Positions 26,303 to 41,574 of a stretch of DNA of 64,000 bases are shown one piece after another; position 1 is the first letter of the stretch, and the number at the start of each line of letters is the position of its first letter. The notes under the pieces are model-generated. The model was not told where the DNA came from, made no database searches, and saw only the letters and a list, made by a program, of their open reading frames with translations. Both the position numbers and the translations under genes were made by a program. Source of the stretch: Bugula neritina (lineage: Eukaryota > Bryozoa > Gymnolaemata > Cheilostomatida > Bugulidae); assembly GCA_964035545.1 (NCBI GenBank), contig OZ037765.1, positions 8,072,698 to 8,136,697 of the forward strand. Reading direction: 5' to 3'.

Positions 26303-27707
26303 ATCTAAACTGAAACAAAAATGAAACAATTATTATTTTCCACTAAAACAGAAATTTTCTTAGCCTGCGTTAATATAAAATGATTGTATACTTGAAAGTA
26401 AAAATTATAAGTTATACATTTAACAAAGTCATGATTATCCTGCAAGGAATTTCATTAGGTAGTAACTAATTTATGTGCACACACCAAAACTAACTTTTAC
26501 CAGTGAGTAAATATTGTCATCAACTTTTACAACCCTCTGTGTAGCATCAAATATATGTGCCAAGAAATTATTACTTACAGTTGTTGAATATTTACATCAT
26601 ACATAATATCAAATATTCTAACTCTTTATTATTTATTCCTTGATACAATCGTTAAAACCCATTTTTTCATTCCAATGTTTATAGTTCATACAAATCACAC
26701 TTGCTGTCGGTTACACTAAACAATTTTTATGGTTTACTTAGGGCACATGCAAACAAAGTTTTACAATAAGTTTTGTAGTCAGTGATTTTATGTTTGAAAA
26801 TTTATAGGTAAATGGTGGTTACCTGAACCTTACTTAATGTTTTGTAATGGTACAAAAACAAGTAATAAAAGCAATTCTGATTGAACTTTAAGTTACTTAA
26901 TTTTTTTGCAAATGATTAAATTTAACAAGCCTAATAGTAATACTAATAGTAAATTAGATGTTTATACTTTATTCATACCTTTGCACCAAATGATTAATCA
27001 TTTAATGATATTCATTTTGCCACTATACTACTGTACAAGATTATTGTTAATTTTCAACCTGACAGTTTAAATTCATTGATTTAACTAATCTTTAAATTAT
27101 AAATATAATCATAATAATATTAATTCTGACAATATGATTATATTAATAATTTAAGTTAAAAAGGATAATAATCAAACTATTAAGTTAACCAAAACTATAA
27201 TTACAAAATTAAGTATAATTAAAATGTGAAACAAATAAACAATTGCATGACTATTAGTATTAGGACTAATAATATCAATATTATAACATAAACGGTTGCG
27301 AGTAAAACTAATTGTAATGCTAATATTATTAATATTTTATTTTTAATATTATTATTAATAACCATAATTACATTGGTTATTACTTATTACTATTACTATT
27401 AGTATCAATGTTGGACTTTGTGTAACTGTAAGTATTAGAAAAATTTATCTTAAGTAACATTTTAAGTAACATTCTCCAAAAACGCTAATAGTAATTATAT
27501 TCGTTGTTTAATTAAAAATTACTTCAAATCAATCAATGTAATGCAAAAACACTGATAACATCAAGTAAAGGAAATAAAAATTAAAGTGAGGAATGTAAAC
27601 ACATGCATAAGTACCCGTATGAGTATATACGTTTCTTGACAACGTGACCTATAATTCTCACAACCACTCAGACTGTAACTCCTCATTTACCGCAAGCTGT
27701 ACAAAAC
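26303..27707. other. Divergent intergenic region between IFT140 and DECR2
   Basis: About 1.4 kb between the two start codons, holding both promoters and at least one non-coding IFT140 5' exon. It is extremely AT-rich with TAATAGTAATAC-like stretches near 26930-26955 and 27290-27420. The 100 bases before DECR2 are less AT-rich (CAACGTGACC, CTCACAACCACTCAG). No gene seen. Confidence 0.6.
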
Positions 27708-30700
27708 ATGGCGTCTTCTAGAGAAAACTTTACACCTGAAAATTGTATTGAAAATTATAAAAGTATATTCTCCAAAACCGCCTTGAGGTAGTGTTAATAA
27801 AAATGATTTATTTAACACGTTGTATTTTATGTAATAATATTATTTAGGCAATAACCTGAAATTTCCTTTCACAAAATCATAACGATAGTAAAATCAATGA
27901 TTGCCACGCCCCCAACAGTATCACTAAGTCTAATGTAGTCATTTAGATTTTCTCGACCTCTAGTAAGATTTATGTTAATTCAACCAAGAGATAGCAGTAG
28001 GAAATATTAGTTTTTTAATCCACAACATATCTATGTTAGCTTAACAGCTATATGGTAGCCGTAGAGAAAATCAAAATGATGAGCAGATATTCATATTCAT
28101 ATTGGATACAACTTGAAGTTGAGCATTAGCTTTAAGTGTTAAACTTAACATAACTGCAAAAACTGAAATGTACAGATATGCAGATATGACACAACAGCAT
28201 TAGCTACCTGTAATTTATTATTATGATGGAAAAATGATGGACATATATTGGGGTTTGAACCCCAACAGCTTACAGTGCCAATTTGCTTAGCAGTGTGTAG
28301 CGAAGCCTTGTTTTCGATATAGTTTTTGATCAAAGATATTATAGGCCTACAAGACAAAAAAGTTTTAAAATTAGTTCTTTCACAATTTTAATATCTATAC
28401 CTTGTTTTAGTGGAAAAATAGCTTTTATTACTGGAGGTGGATCTGGTATTGGATTTACTATAGCTGAGGTGCTGATGAGGTTTGGAAGGCATTTTGTAGT
28501 TTGTTATTTTACTTTGTTATTTAACTTATTTTATTAACATAAAATGCAAAATTTTGTTCATTTAGGCCACTTTTTGATACCATGTACTGTTGTGAATGTT
28601 CACGGCAAATGTTATTTTTTATAGACATGGGTGCAATGTAGCAATAGCTAGCAGAAATTTGGTCAAGTTGCAATCTGCTCAGTCAGCTTTACAGAAAGCT
28701 GTCCCTGGTGCAGAATGTTTTATTGCTCAAATGGATGTCAGAAAGGTAAATCTCTATTCTTTTATAAGATGCAATTTATCCGTTGGAATTTTGTTATTAC
28801 GTATGTTTTTAACCCAAAGCAATGTATATACTATTGTCACTTAGCCAGGTGAAGTCAAGGCTTGTGTGGACCAAATCTTATCTAAGTTTAACCGCATAGA
28901 TATCCTTGTGAACAGTAAGTTATATATACTTTGCTGATTTATAAGTGTTAATTGCTTATGTGCTGCAAACCTGAAAAATCATGCATTTAATGCTGTAGAA
29001 AAGTGGTAGTTATGTTACAACTTACATGTGCATACACTATATAAATGGCATTTATAACTTGTTTGTATGAACTTTGTCTTCAACTCAATATGACGATGAT
29101 TACCATATGTTTTAGACTCAGCTGGAAATTTCTTGTGTTTAGCTGAAGGGTTGTCTTCAAATGCGTACAGAAATGTTATAGATATAGATACTGTTGGTAC
29201 ATTTACTACTTCCAAGACGGTTTATGAAGCTTTCTTCAAGGTATTTCAGATTCTTAACACCCTTATGTTTTGCACATGTACTCTCTTTAAAAAAATAAGG
29301 TGGAAGTTATAAATTAAATTCCTAATTTTATGATTTTAGAAAAATGGAGGTGTAATTATAAACATTGGAGCTACATTACATGTGAATGGCCAGGTGTTAC
29401 AGTGTCATGCTGGCTCAGCTAAAGCTGCTATAGGTGAGTGTTGATGAGAATGTATTTGTACTACATTTTAATAACATAAAACATACATATGTTTAAAAAA
29501 GATAAACTGACTTTTAAAAAAAAATACCTGCAGCATATATAATGTATACATAATACAGAACATAGCCACATTAGCTGTCATAGTAAGTAGTAAACATCGT
29601 TTGGAAAAACACTGATTTGAATATGATAAAAAGCATAAAAAGTTATTTCAATGTTGTAATATATTTATTATATGTTTGTATAATACTTTAAACCTTCCAC
29701 AAATTTCTTGTTCAAATGAAGGTGATTGTGTTTTGTAGAAGCTATGACTAAACACTTGGCTGTAGAATGGGGTCCAGATAATGTCAGAATAGTTTGCATA
29801 TCTCCTGGACCAATTGCTGACACGGTTGGATACTCAAAACTAGGTAAACTTATTCTGTTTTGTTGACAAAATTATGTTAAAGTTTTCACTACTTGCAAAG
29901 TTTATCAACTTAACCTTGCTGATTGTCTTGCTTTATTAAAATTTAAAAATTGCTTCAAATAATTTTAAAATTTACTGATTAAAAATTTTGGCGGTAGAAG
30001 TGGTAGCCCCAACTGTTGGGAAATAGAATAATTATTTAGGCTCTTGCTCCATGTTTAAATTAACTTTGTAAAAATTCCTTAAAATTTTAATAACATTTGT
30101 CCAAAATAATTGGCAATTTGTATAGTGCAAATAGTATTTAAAGTAATTTCAAATCCTAAAGGTGAAAGGAATAAAAAGTTATGGAAGTTATAAATTAAAC
30201 TACTCATTTCAATATAGCAGGTCTCTTGTGTATAATTCGGAGTTGTTTCCTCTCTGATGAAAATTCTTCTGAAAACCGTAATATAATAAGTAAATTTGTA
30301 AAATTATAGCTCTGTCAATGTCTGCCATTAGTTTTTTGGTTAGAAATAGATATTTGTAACCAACAAATTAAATTTAACTTATGCAACACGTTTTATTTTA
30401 TTTTAAAAAGTGCATTCTCATTTTTGTGGCTGCTTATTTACTGAGTAATGCTGCAGTGATTTAGTGAGCCAGTTGAATAAAATCATACACCTGTACTATA
30501 GATAAAAGTAAACAGTCCACATTGATTGAATGAAAGTGGTTATAATATGTGGGCATGGAATGAATCTTACGAATATACATTTTGTAATAGGATACAACTC
30601 TTTTCTTAACTGGTATAACAACCAATAAAGCAGAAACGTATAAGAAAATTATAATCAATGCTTGGACTAAATCACATTGACTTGAATTTTTCTGATTTTC

Positions 30701-31579
30701 ATTACTATAATTATTTGTACACAAAAATAGAATAAAATGACTTCAATTGAATTTTTTGGTAAAGCTTTTACTAGTTTGTGCAGATTCTTTCTCATACCCA
30801 AATGTACAAAAACAAGGGTTTCAATCATGAGGAAACAACTCAAAGATTAATTAATTTAGGATGCTAATGGTTTTAACTTTAGACCTGTTTCTATCAAATA
30901 TAATTGAACTGAGAACTACACAGGATAACTTGGTCAGTTTACTCGACTTTTGATGGTATTTTCTTATATTTCAACTTGAATACTGGCAAGCTTATGAGAA
31001 AAATACTAGTATGAAATTATGACTGCAGATATTAGTGTGATGAAGATATATTATATGTAGCATTTACACTGCAATAAGTTAATAACTAAGCATTTACCAA
31101 TAATTAATTATCTGTCCTTTTATATTTGAAATGATAGTAATGCAACTCCAATATTACTCCCATGTCCTAGGTCTCCCAATCTGTGATAAGTAAGCAAGAC
31201 TTTTTAAAGTTATAGAACAGTAAACCCAAATGCATCAATTGAAATCAATAATATTATGTATTTTTATTATTAAATTAATAGAATTATATTACAATCTACA
31301 TAATTGTTTCAATAATATAGTGCAATGGAGAGCAATATTTCTACATAATTTTACTCAACAGGTGGCTCTGTGTTTACTGAGGAACAAATTGCTCAATCGA
31401 TTCCTATACAAAGAGTTGGTAGAAGAATAGATATTGCGAACACAGTGCTGTTTGCAGTTAGTGATGCAGGGTCCTATATCACTGGAACCAATCTAGTTGT
31501 TGATGGTGGAGCTATCTTGACTGCTTCAAATGGCATGCATGGAATTGCTCAGTTACTTAATGCTCACAGCAAACTTTAG
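27708..31579 (+). CDS. DECR2: Peroxisomal 2,4-dienoyl-CoA reductase
   Basis: Eight exons: 27708-27787, 28411-28479, 28625-28745, 28845-28914, 29116-29240, 29340-29433, 29739-29843, 31362-31579; 293 residues (human 292). It is a short-chain dehydrogenase/reductase using NADPH to reduce 2,4-dienoyl-CoA during peroxisomal beta-oxidation of unsaturated fatty acids. Visible motifs: cofactor-binding [10 protein letters not shown] near residue 33, [20 protein letters not shown], the DECR-type [23 protein letters not shown] segment (in two parts across a splice), and a C-terminal VVDGGA region. The protein ends in Ser-Lys-Leu, a perfect type-1 peroxisomal targeting signal, which separates it from mitochondrial DECR1. 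The last intron is long (1.5 kb) and holds no recognisable gene. It shares a divergent promoter region with IFT140. Confidence 0.96.
28235..28320 (-). mobile_element. tRNA-like fragment, possible SINE remnant
   Basis: On the minus strand the segment contains GGTTCAAACCCC, a perfect B-box/T-arm motif inside an 18-base palindrome (28248-28265, TTGGGG loop CCCCAA). About 40 bases upstream is a weak A-box-like TGCTAAGCAAATTGG. No full cloverleaf could be folded by eye, so this is not called a tRNA gene. It lies in DECR2 intron 1. Confidence 0.3.
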
Positions 31580-32264
31580 CAGTATACTACTTTACTCCGA
31601 GCACATGCCGGATTTAGACACTTTTGAAAATTTACTTCTTTTATGTCCGTTAGGTGGTAGTGAATAATGATAATTTCAACAGTTATATATTTTTATGTTT
31701 TATTTTTATAAGTATGCTTCTTTAAAAATTCAGGTCAATTGCTCCTTTTAATAGTCTCGTCATTTTGAAAGAAGTGGGGTATTTTTGAACAGCTTTTAAC
31801 AAATGTATCTGTTGTAGCAATATCATGTTTTCATCATGTTGAAATTGTTTAAATTTGTTGTTTGCAATACACATATTCATATTCCTTAAATTGCATTTTG
31901 TAAATGTGTTGTTTCTATTAATATTTATTGTAATTAATTAAGCCACCAAATTACATGCTGTTTTGCACAACTATAGAATTGTTGTTTGTTATAAAGTATT
32001 GTTGGAGTAATAATTTTGCCATTCCATGTACTGGCAGTTTTACATAAATTTATAAAATAAATGTGCATTAGAAATGTTAGAAGTGTTGGTGCAATGCGAA
32101 TGTTATAGATAAGACAATTGTTAATGCATGATTGTACCTAGTAATTTTATTACAAAATAACATATTTCATTACTAACAATAAATTAAATTAATGAAACGT
32201 TTCTAAACTATTTTCTGCTGCTTTAAACCAGTTGTATTCATGAGATTATTAAAGTTCACATTAC
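31580..32264. other. Intergenic region between convergent DECR2 and actin genes
   Basis: 3' UTRs of both genes. An AATAAA for DECR2 lies near 32056, and a minus-strand AATAAA (TTTATT on the plus strand) for actin near 32142. Nothing else seen. Confidence 0.6.
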
Positions 32265-33952
<1,688 letters not shown>

Positions 33953-34003
33953 CTACGTTAGTGCTCGTAGACAAGAGTGTGCACTATCTAGGATACTTCC
34001 TAG

Positions 34004-34046
34004 TTATATATTGTTTTCAAAACCCTAATCGGTTTTCCGTATATGG
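34004..34046 (-). promoter_or_regulatory. TATA box and CArG-like box upstream of actin A
   Basis: Minus-strand TATATAA (plus 34004-34010) lies about 100 bases before the start codon. CCATATACGG (plus 34037-34046), one mismatch from the SRF consensus CC(A/T)6GG, lies about 27 bases further upstream. The spacing resembles the actin B promoter. SRF control of actin is well established in animals; binding here is inferred. Confidence 0.5.
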
Positions 34047-34309
34047 AGTTGCTATTATAGCCAATAAGATTTCCTTAATCGCACAAGCGGTCCTAGTAAA
34101 GATGACTACCGCCACATTCAAGTGTTTGTGTAGTGAAACAGTGTTACTGTTACTGATTGTAAAGTAAGAATATTTGCATTATTTACAATTACTAAACAAT
34201 GTATAATAATAAACATAATCTTTATAGTGTAAGTCGAATAATATAATCAATATATTAGTATTTTTTTCAAACGATCTAGGTTGACCCTCCACCGCGTTAA
34301 ACTTCACCG

Positions 34310-34460
34310 GCTAGTACTAGTAGTAGACGTAGTACTAGTAGTAGTACTACTACTGCTACTAGTTACTGGTAGCTGTAGACACTCAGACTGACAGTGACAG
34401 TACTACTAGTACTACTTACTAGTAATACTAGGTCTAGTAGTAGTAGTAGTAGTACTGCGT
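34310..34460. repeat. TAG/TAC triplet-rich simple repeat upstream of actin A
   Basis: Dense ACTAGTAGTAG and TAGTACTACTAC blocks in both orientations, with many ACTAGT palindromes. Low-complexity; part of the same triplet-repeat type seen at 44.1 kb and 58-60 kb. Confidence 0.7.
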
Positions 34461-37387
34461 CTACTCAGTACATTGACTCAAAGTTAAAGTTTGTCATTGA
34501 TTGTATTCACACTCAATCTCATGCTGGTACTTCAAGTTCATAGTCAAACTCAATGTTTGAATGATCATTAACTCATCATTGATTATGAAACTCATAAACA
34601 TAAAGATAACCGTAGGTCTAGCGATAGTCAAACTCATTGTGATTGACATTGTCATTTTTTAGTGTTTAGTCAGCATTTCCCCTTAGAATTAGTTTCAATA
34701 GATACAAACTATAACTATAAGATTAAGTCATAAGTGTATTGGCATTCTGGGTCTCATTTGATACTTTTTTCGACTTTTAAATCTAACAAGAACTATAAGC
34801 ATTTGAGTGTTTTACACAAATCCACATTGACATAAACTTAAATGCTGCATGACAAACTTATAACTGCAACATGATCATTCACATTAATTTTACATTAGCT
34901 TTAAGTTGAGACATTTTACAAAAAAAAAAACTATGGAGCTCTGAAAAAGTAATTTTGGGCACACCTGACATAAACTTTCAAATTTGTCTTGAATGCAAAC
35001 TTCAGTCCTCTGTTACTATCGGGCTGTAAAAATGAATTTAAACCAAAATTTATAATGATAAAAATGGCTGCATTTCATTTCTTGTCAAGCTTATATATAA
35101 TCATATTTTATTCAGTTCAGTTTTGAGTTTAAAACATGTTGAGGGTCAGGGTAAAAGTGCTGTTTCTCCAAGGACTACAGTTGACATTTGCCTTCTATAG
35201 TTTGAATAACAGTCAAAGTTGAAAAATAAATTTATCTGATACTATAAATTATTTGCTTACACTTCAAATAATAAGTTATTAATATTGTTGCAACAGAAAA
35301 ACAAAAACAATCTTTGTGACTATGCTTGATTAACCATATCCTGATATCCATGATGGTTAATAATCATCATTAATTATGTACTTAGAATTTTTTGTCAGTC
35401 AAGGCTCTGTCATGGTTCTAGTTATTTTTTGCAATACATATTTATAATGAGTGCTAAATGTTAAATATATAGAAATGGTTGGAATCAATGCAAATGCAAA
35501 TTTAATATAATAATTAAAAAGGGACTTGCATCAATTTAGTAATCAATGATTCTGGTCTAGCATAACACCTTTAGTACTAGCTGCTAGTAGTATAGAATGT
35601 TACCCAGATTGGATTTGTAACTTTTGGTCTGGCATTTGTGATGGAAACATTTTTTCATTTTATAGGTCGACAAATTCTCATAATTTGAAGTTGAGAAAAA
35701 GCTGGAACTATGGGTGGGGGAATTCTGATACTGTGCCTACTTGATACTTGCCTACCTAGGTGCTAAGTTGGTTGATTAAACTTCAAGTGATTTATGTGGG
35801 CAGAAGCAACCAATCAAAGTTACTTCTGTGCCCTGATTGAGACTAGGCCTATTATTAATGGTAATGTCATTGCATTGCTATTAAATTATAACCATGAATA
35901 ATAAGAAGAAATATGAGTGATAGTGATTATCCTGCAAAATAAGTATTGAAATAATAGCATCAGCAGTAATGAATTCAAAATGATGGTTTGGTGATGATGA
36001 CAACAGATTGTTTAAGGCATGTTGACAATTGGTAACAAGAATGATACTATTATTTTATATACCGCAATCAAAAATTAGTAATGAAGCAGTTTTTGTTATG
36101 TTGATTAATTAATTCACCACTTTGTTGATTATTTTTTAGTTTGTCGATTGCCATGTTTGTTATTTTGATGTTACTGTGTTTACTGTGCATCATTATTTTA
36201 TAATCCTCTTTATTGCATTGCCTATTGGTGCAGAAAGATGCATAGGAAGTTTTAAGGATCAAGAGAAGGTACTTTGGATTGATACTCCTGGTGTAATCAA
36301 CAATGTTTAAAAAAGTATATCTACATGTAATATATATGCACGTATATATTCTCGTAATATCTGCCAGTATATGTTATGTTTGATAATTCGTACTATCATA
36401 TTCAATGAAATGTAGCATAATATCAAAAGCAGAATGATGATGTTCTAGGAGTTGATGCCCTCATTTTGGTGTGCTATAGAAGTAAAGCAGTTTGCAAATA
36501 ATATATTATGTGGAACTTAGAATGCCCAGTATTGGATGCCATACCACTATGAGGTCCTTAGTTCTTACTAATCTCTCCTGAATCCATCTTCCATTGTCAT
36601 AACTACAAAGTCATTGACTCTGTAGTTATGACTCCAAGGGTGTTTAGCATTATTATTTTTCTGCATCACAGATGTTGTTGAAGTTAAATAAAAGCTATTT
36701 TCTTAGTTTAACCTCTCGTCACCCCTTTCGCAACTGCTCTGATGTCATAAAACTAGGGTTAGATTGTTAGAGCATTCAGCAGCTTGTATAATGGGCCTCT
36801 TATGTTGCTTCATGTTTTAAAAATATAAGTATTGACATTTCTTGCAATTCCAATTTTGTTGTTTTGCTTTCAGCTTTAATTAGTAGCCAAATTGTTTCAC
36901 TGTCTTATAAGAAGCTGGCCATTGTGTCAAACAATAACTGTACCCAATATTCACCTCACCAATAATATCCAGGTGAAGGTGTGGTAATTAGTTGAATTCA
37001 CCAACCCAAACCTTCTCTTAGTCACTGATCCATACTAGCTGTTGTCTTCTTCAAGTGATATGTATCAAGAATGTCATGATTACAGCAATGAGTTATTGAT
37101 TTTAAATTAGTGCTGTTTAAGATGAATATTATATGGGATGTATCGATTTTAAATATCATCTTTTGTGTGTTTTTTGCTCATCAGATGTTAAACAGTGCAT
37201 TTTGGTATTCGTTGGGTAAGGTTGTTCAACTCTACCTTATATAATCTTCTATGTATAATATTTGTGAGATATTTGTTCATTTTTATAAATTGGTTAAAGA
37301 TATAACTGGATTAAATTTCTGGAACTTTTTTTTAGCAAATTCTCATTGTTTTGTATAATCATTAAGTTGAATTCGGTAGATGGAGAT
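34461..37387. other. Non-coding region upstream of the unrecognised gene
   Basis: AT-rich, no open frame with recognisable domain content. Just before 37388 there is a strong pyrimidine tract and acceptor (ACTTTTTTTTAG, ending about 37335), so one or more 5' UTR exons of the next gene probably lie in this stretch. Confidence 0.5.
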
Positions 37388-40323
37388 ATGCCATTTGCTA
37401 GCAGCAGATCTATGCCAGACAATAACAGCCAAGGTCAGTGGCACAGGAAGCTGAATGTATCCTCTGTACATCCTTATGGTATCTACATACCGTCTCGTCA
37501 CCTGGTAGATAGAAAGAAACACGAATATCCTGCAGCTTGGCAACATCCAATGAATCACTTTACGGAACACAGGGAGTGTTTTGAGGTAAATTTACTGCAG
37601 CCTCACTCTTATTTCCTTTATATTTTGAATCAATTGGTGTAGACTGTCTACAATCTACATTGACAAGTATTGAGCACATTTCTTTACAACACACACTGTA
37701 AAACTGTAATTGTAATTTAACAAGTGCCACTGTTCTACTAGTTCTATTACATACACAAACCACACTTTCAAGCTAACATTAGTGGAAAAATCTTGTGATA
37801 TCAATGTGAATTTTCACTAGTTTTAGCAAGTATAGGTCTTATAACATCTAAAACTTTTGTATTTGGAAGGTTTCTGTGTGGGATAGATTATGTTGTTACT
37901 TGTGTACAGTTGTGGGTGAATCAGAAGGAAAAGGCTATTTATTTTCTTGGCATTATGAATGAAACATTAAAAAAACAGGAAGCGACCTCATCAAATATGA
38001 TTAATTTGACTTGTGCTCATAGTTTAGGGAGTAGCACTAGTCTAGTAAAGAGAGGTCCTTGTTTAGTGTGACATACAGCGCTAGTCTAGGGGTGCAAACC
38101 CTACGAGGATGTCAGAATGGTGTCCTTGTGATTTTCTGAAGCCCTTCAGCCATATTGGTAGCACCACTTAGGTGGAAAACTTTATTCCTATCATTAATAC
38201 ATTCTTGGTTTTCACAAAGGATAAACAAAGCTTATTACGTAATTTGTGCCCAAAATTCAGTAAATGATTGCTGGAATGATTGCAGCTGCTAAATTAATAG
38301 AACATTTAAGGTGCTCTCATGCTCCATAACTTATAAGTGTACCAGTAACCCTTTTCCATAATTTTCTCAAGTTGCATGAAGCAAACTTCAGCTAGTATAT
38401 GCTAGCAACTAGCTTATAGGCACTTAGATGGAAGCATAGTAATAATGAAATTATAGTTAGTAGCTTAGACTGCTTTGCATTGCCATTTTGAGGCATGCAC
38501 TCTATTTGCCCTTATTGGGTGTATGCAGTAGCGCAGCACCAGCTGCACTGTAATGGCTTGTAGGGTATTATTAGGAGGCATTTCTCGTGCTTTGGTAGCC
38601 TAGGCTAATAATTAATTTAATACAATCATTAGTAAGAGCTGATTTCTGAATAATCAACTCGTGTGGAGCTAGTAGATTTATTCTATTTTAAAACAGTGGT
38701 TCTTTCAAATATTTTAGCATTCCCATCATCTTTACAGTTTCAATTTATAATGATTTTTAAAACCCTGGGAGGCTAGAAATTTAACTTTCCTTCACTAGTC
38801 ATCTGTATAACAGGTAAATTAAATACTAAATTAGGTATATAGTGTTGTAAGGTTATTGGAATACTTTGTAAGGCTGCCCTAGATTGTGTACTTATAATGT
38901 TCACAAGTAATTGTTTTGAATGCAAAGCCATTATACATGCCATTCGCATGACTAGTTTTTATGCCCATATACGGTAATGCTTGGTTTATCAAATTGACAA
39001 CACAGTCACAGCTAAATAAAGCGGCTTGACCTCATATACTGTTGAGCCGGTAGTTGCCAGTTTGTTATCAGCAGGCGTGACCTATTTCTACATGAACAAT
39101 GCTACATTGATGTCGCAATGCCAAGTCACTGAATAACATGTCGGCATGAATAATCTTTAACTACCAACGGAAACTCTCAAGCAAAACCCATTATCATTAT
39201 TTATATTTTGTTGGCGTTATGACTCAGATGTGCCAGGCTGATTCATTATACTCACTGCCACTTGTATAATAAATTTCAACTCGTCCAATAAATAGCAAGT
39301 AATGAAAGATTTAGATACAACAAAAAAGGTTTAACTTATTCAAATTTCGTTACACTTAATTTTTATTTTAAATATTATGTATAGTGAATATTTTATTTTC
39401 TTATTTAAAATTTGGCTCCATGAACTTGTGATAATTTGTCACCTCAACAATTTTTAGAATGTAAATACTTTTCAAGTGTTGGCCCACTTGGAAGTGTACA
39501 TTTCAGTCTTCCCCACTTCTAATCTGTGTTCAACTAGAACTAGTTTCAGTTACGTGTTTTTCTTATCAGGGTTGAGTCAGCTATGCTAACTATTCATCTG
39601 CCCCCATAACATGCATATCTATTGCTATCACCAGACTTGTTGAAAACCGGTTTGCTATAGTAGCTTGTAGTAGATAATACTATCCAATTAGATATAATAT
39701 ACTAGATAGTAGATATACGTTGTATTTCAGTCTTCTATTGTAGAGCTGGAAGTTAGATGTCCAAAGTCAATACCTAAATAAGCAACAGCAGTTGGTACGT
39801 TATTGAAGGTGGTAAAGAGACTAATTAACATAATTAATATAATATGATATTACATATAACATATATTAGCAAACAGTAGGCTTCATAAGTTCACTGCACA
39901 AAACAGTTCTTTTGTAACCAACTCTTTAACAGGTCTTATAAACTTGATTAAGTAAAAGCATTGCTTGCGCTGCTGGGTACATTTCTAAGATAGTGAAAAG
40001 CAATGGTTCAAAAATAATGCACAGAGTTGAATTTTACTGCCAAAGATCCCAATATACATTCCTCAACTCATTCTGTGATTACAACCCTAGCCTGGACTTA
40101 GTTCTGATGCCCGATGAATCTTATGTGATTTACTATTATTAAAAATGTTCTTTTTATTCTTCAGTGGAATTCTCTACACCGACAACCATACTACCTCAGG
40201 AAAGAAGGGATATTGCTGACTAGCAGTATTGCTACGCCAAATACCTACCAATGGGGCATCAGTGATTGTGTTAACCATTTTCGATCTTATGGAAGCAGAG
40301 TGAGCCCGCCTTCTTCTGCCTAA
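37388..40323 (+). CDS. Unrecognised small protein, two exons
   Basis: Exons 37388-37585 and 40165-40323 join in phase 0 and give 118 residues; a 2.6 kb intron separates them and could hide further in-frame exons. The first exon follows a strong acceptor and ends at GAG|GTAAAT; the second starts after TTCTTCAG and runs to TAA. The protein is rich in H, W, Y, R and P (for example HPYGIYIPSRHL, HEYPAAWQHPMNHFTEH, WNSLHRQPYYLRKEG, ATPNTYQWGISDC), with no signal peptide, membrane span or enzyme motif. Such short aromatic and basic proteins resemble axonemal microtubule inner proteins in general style, but I do not recognise a family and make no functional claim. It lies between the two actin genes. 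Confidence 0.45.
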
Positions 40324-41512
40324 TTAAACGAGGCATATATCACCAAAAATGTGCAATAATTATTGAGCATTTCATATAACACAATTTACTCATCCTATTC
40401 ATTATTAACTATATTATTAGATGATAGGTATGTAAAATTATGTACAAGTATAACTCACGTGGAACACATTTATCATGGTACTAAGTATTTATTATGGTAA
40501 TGAGATATCGAATACAATGTACATGTAAATTCTGGAAATACATGGGTAAATGACCAACTAATGACCATTATGCTTTTGTTCACCTTTATAATGTAGCATG
40601 GATACAATACCATAAGCTATGTATTTTACTATACATTTCATTCTTTATGTGTTACCTGTCACATTAATTTTGTTTAGAACAAGCAAATTACATTTTCAAA
40701 ATTGTAAAATCAGCAGTATTTATAAAAAAATTGCTATTTTCACATAATAACTGCTTTGTTAGCATAAACATTTCATCATTTAAATGATAAAGTTACCCAG
40801 TTGTTTATAGAAGCACAACTGGCTGCATTTAGAAAACTTGCAGCTTTCATTATTATACTATCAGTGTGAGACAGCACGAACTTTCCAAGGAGCAACAGCA
40901 AAATTCTAAACAATGAGTGATGACTGGATGAGCAAAAGAATCATGTGGCTCGTTTTAACGGTAAACAAGTTAGAAATGAATTATGGGATCTAATAATTAC
41001 CGCGTATAAAGCATAGAATTTTGAGCTTCAGCTTAAAAATCAGGTTGTTTTCATGAGAAATTAAAACCTACTGTTTTCACTTGCAGCTTAAAATATGTTA
41101 TTAGCAGCACTGTTAAATTAATTTTTAAGGTCAAGTTGCCCTGCATTTATTAAAACTAAGATATATAATAACTTGTTGCCGGAAACCTTGACAATTATTT
41201 ATTACTAAAACTTTATGGGGAATTGTGATAACATTTGGATTTCAGGCCACTTTGGTTTGAACATTATTAAAGATATATATAATTATTGCTTTTATTCAAC
41301 CGCAGCTTATTCAATTTGATAGGGATTACTTACACTTTAATAAAATACTAGTTACTACCCTGCCATGCAGCCTTCTCCGGTCATCATTTAAATTCGGAGT
41401 CCTTTCAACCAGAACAGCATCAATCAAGCCATCGCGTCAGTAATGTGTAGCTAGGCGTAAACGTCAATCATTTAATGGGCGTGACTAAGCGGGTAAATAA
41501 CCAGGAACCTAA

Positions 41513-41554
41513 CCATATATGGTATGCGTTAATACGAATTCATGCCTTATATGG
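41513..41554 (+). promoter_or_regulatory. Two perfect CArG (SRF) boxes upstream of actin B
   Basis: CCATATATGG (41513-41522) and CCTTATATGG (41545-41554) both match CC(A/T)6GG exactly. They lie 53 and 21 bases upstream of the TATA box. Paired CArG boxes are the classic element through which SRF/MRTF drives actin genes in animals. Confidence 0.75.
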
Positions 41555-41574
41555 CAACTGTGACTTGGTCAGGG

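Noticed and set aside
30461..30724. 87-codon minus-strand frame in the long DECR2 intron
   Set aside because: No start context, splice support or domain; expected by chance at this base composition.
38040..38170. Less AT-rich stretch with GGGGTGCAAACCC, considered as tRNA-like
   Set aside because: No A box, no foldable cloverleaf and no flanking direct repeats found.
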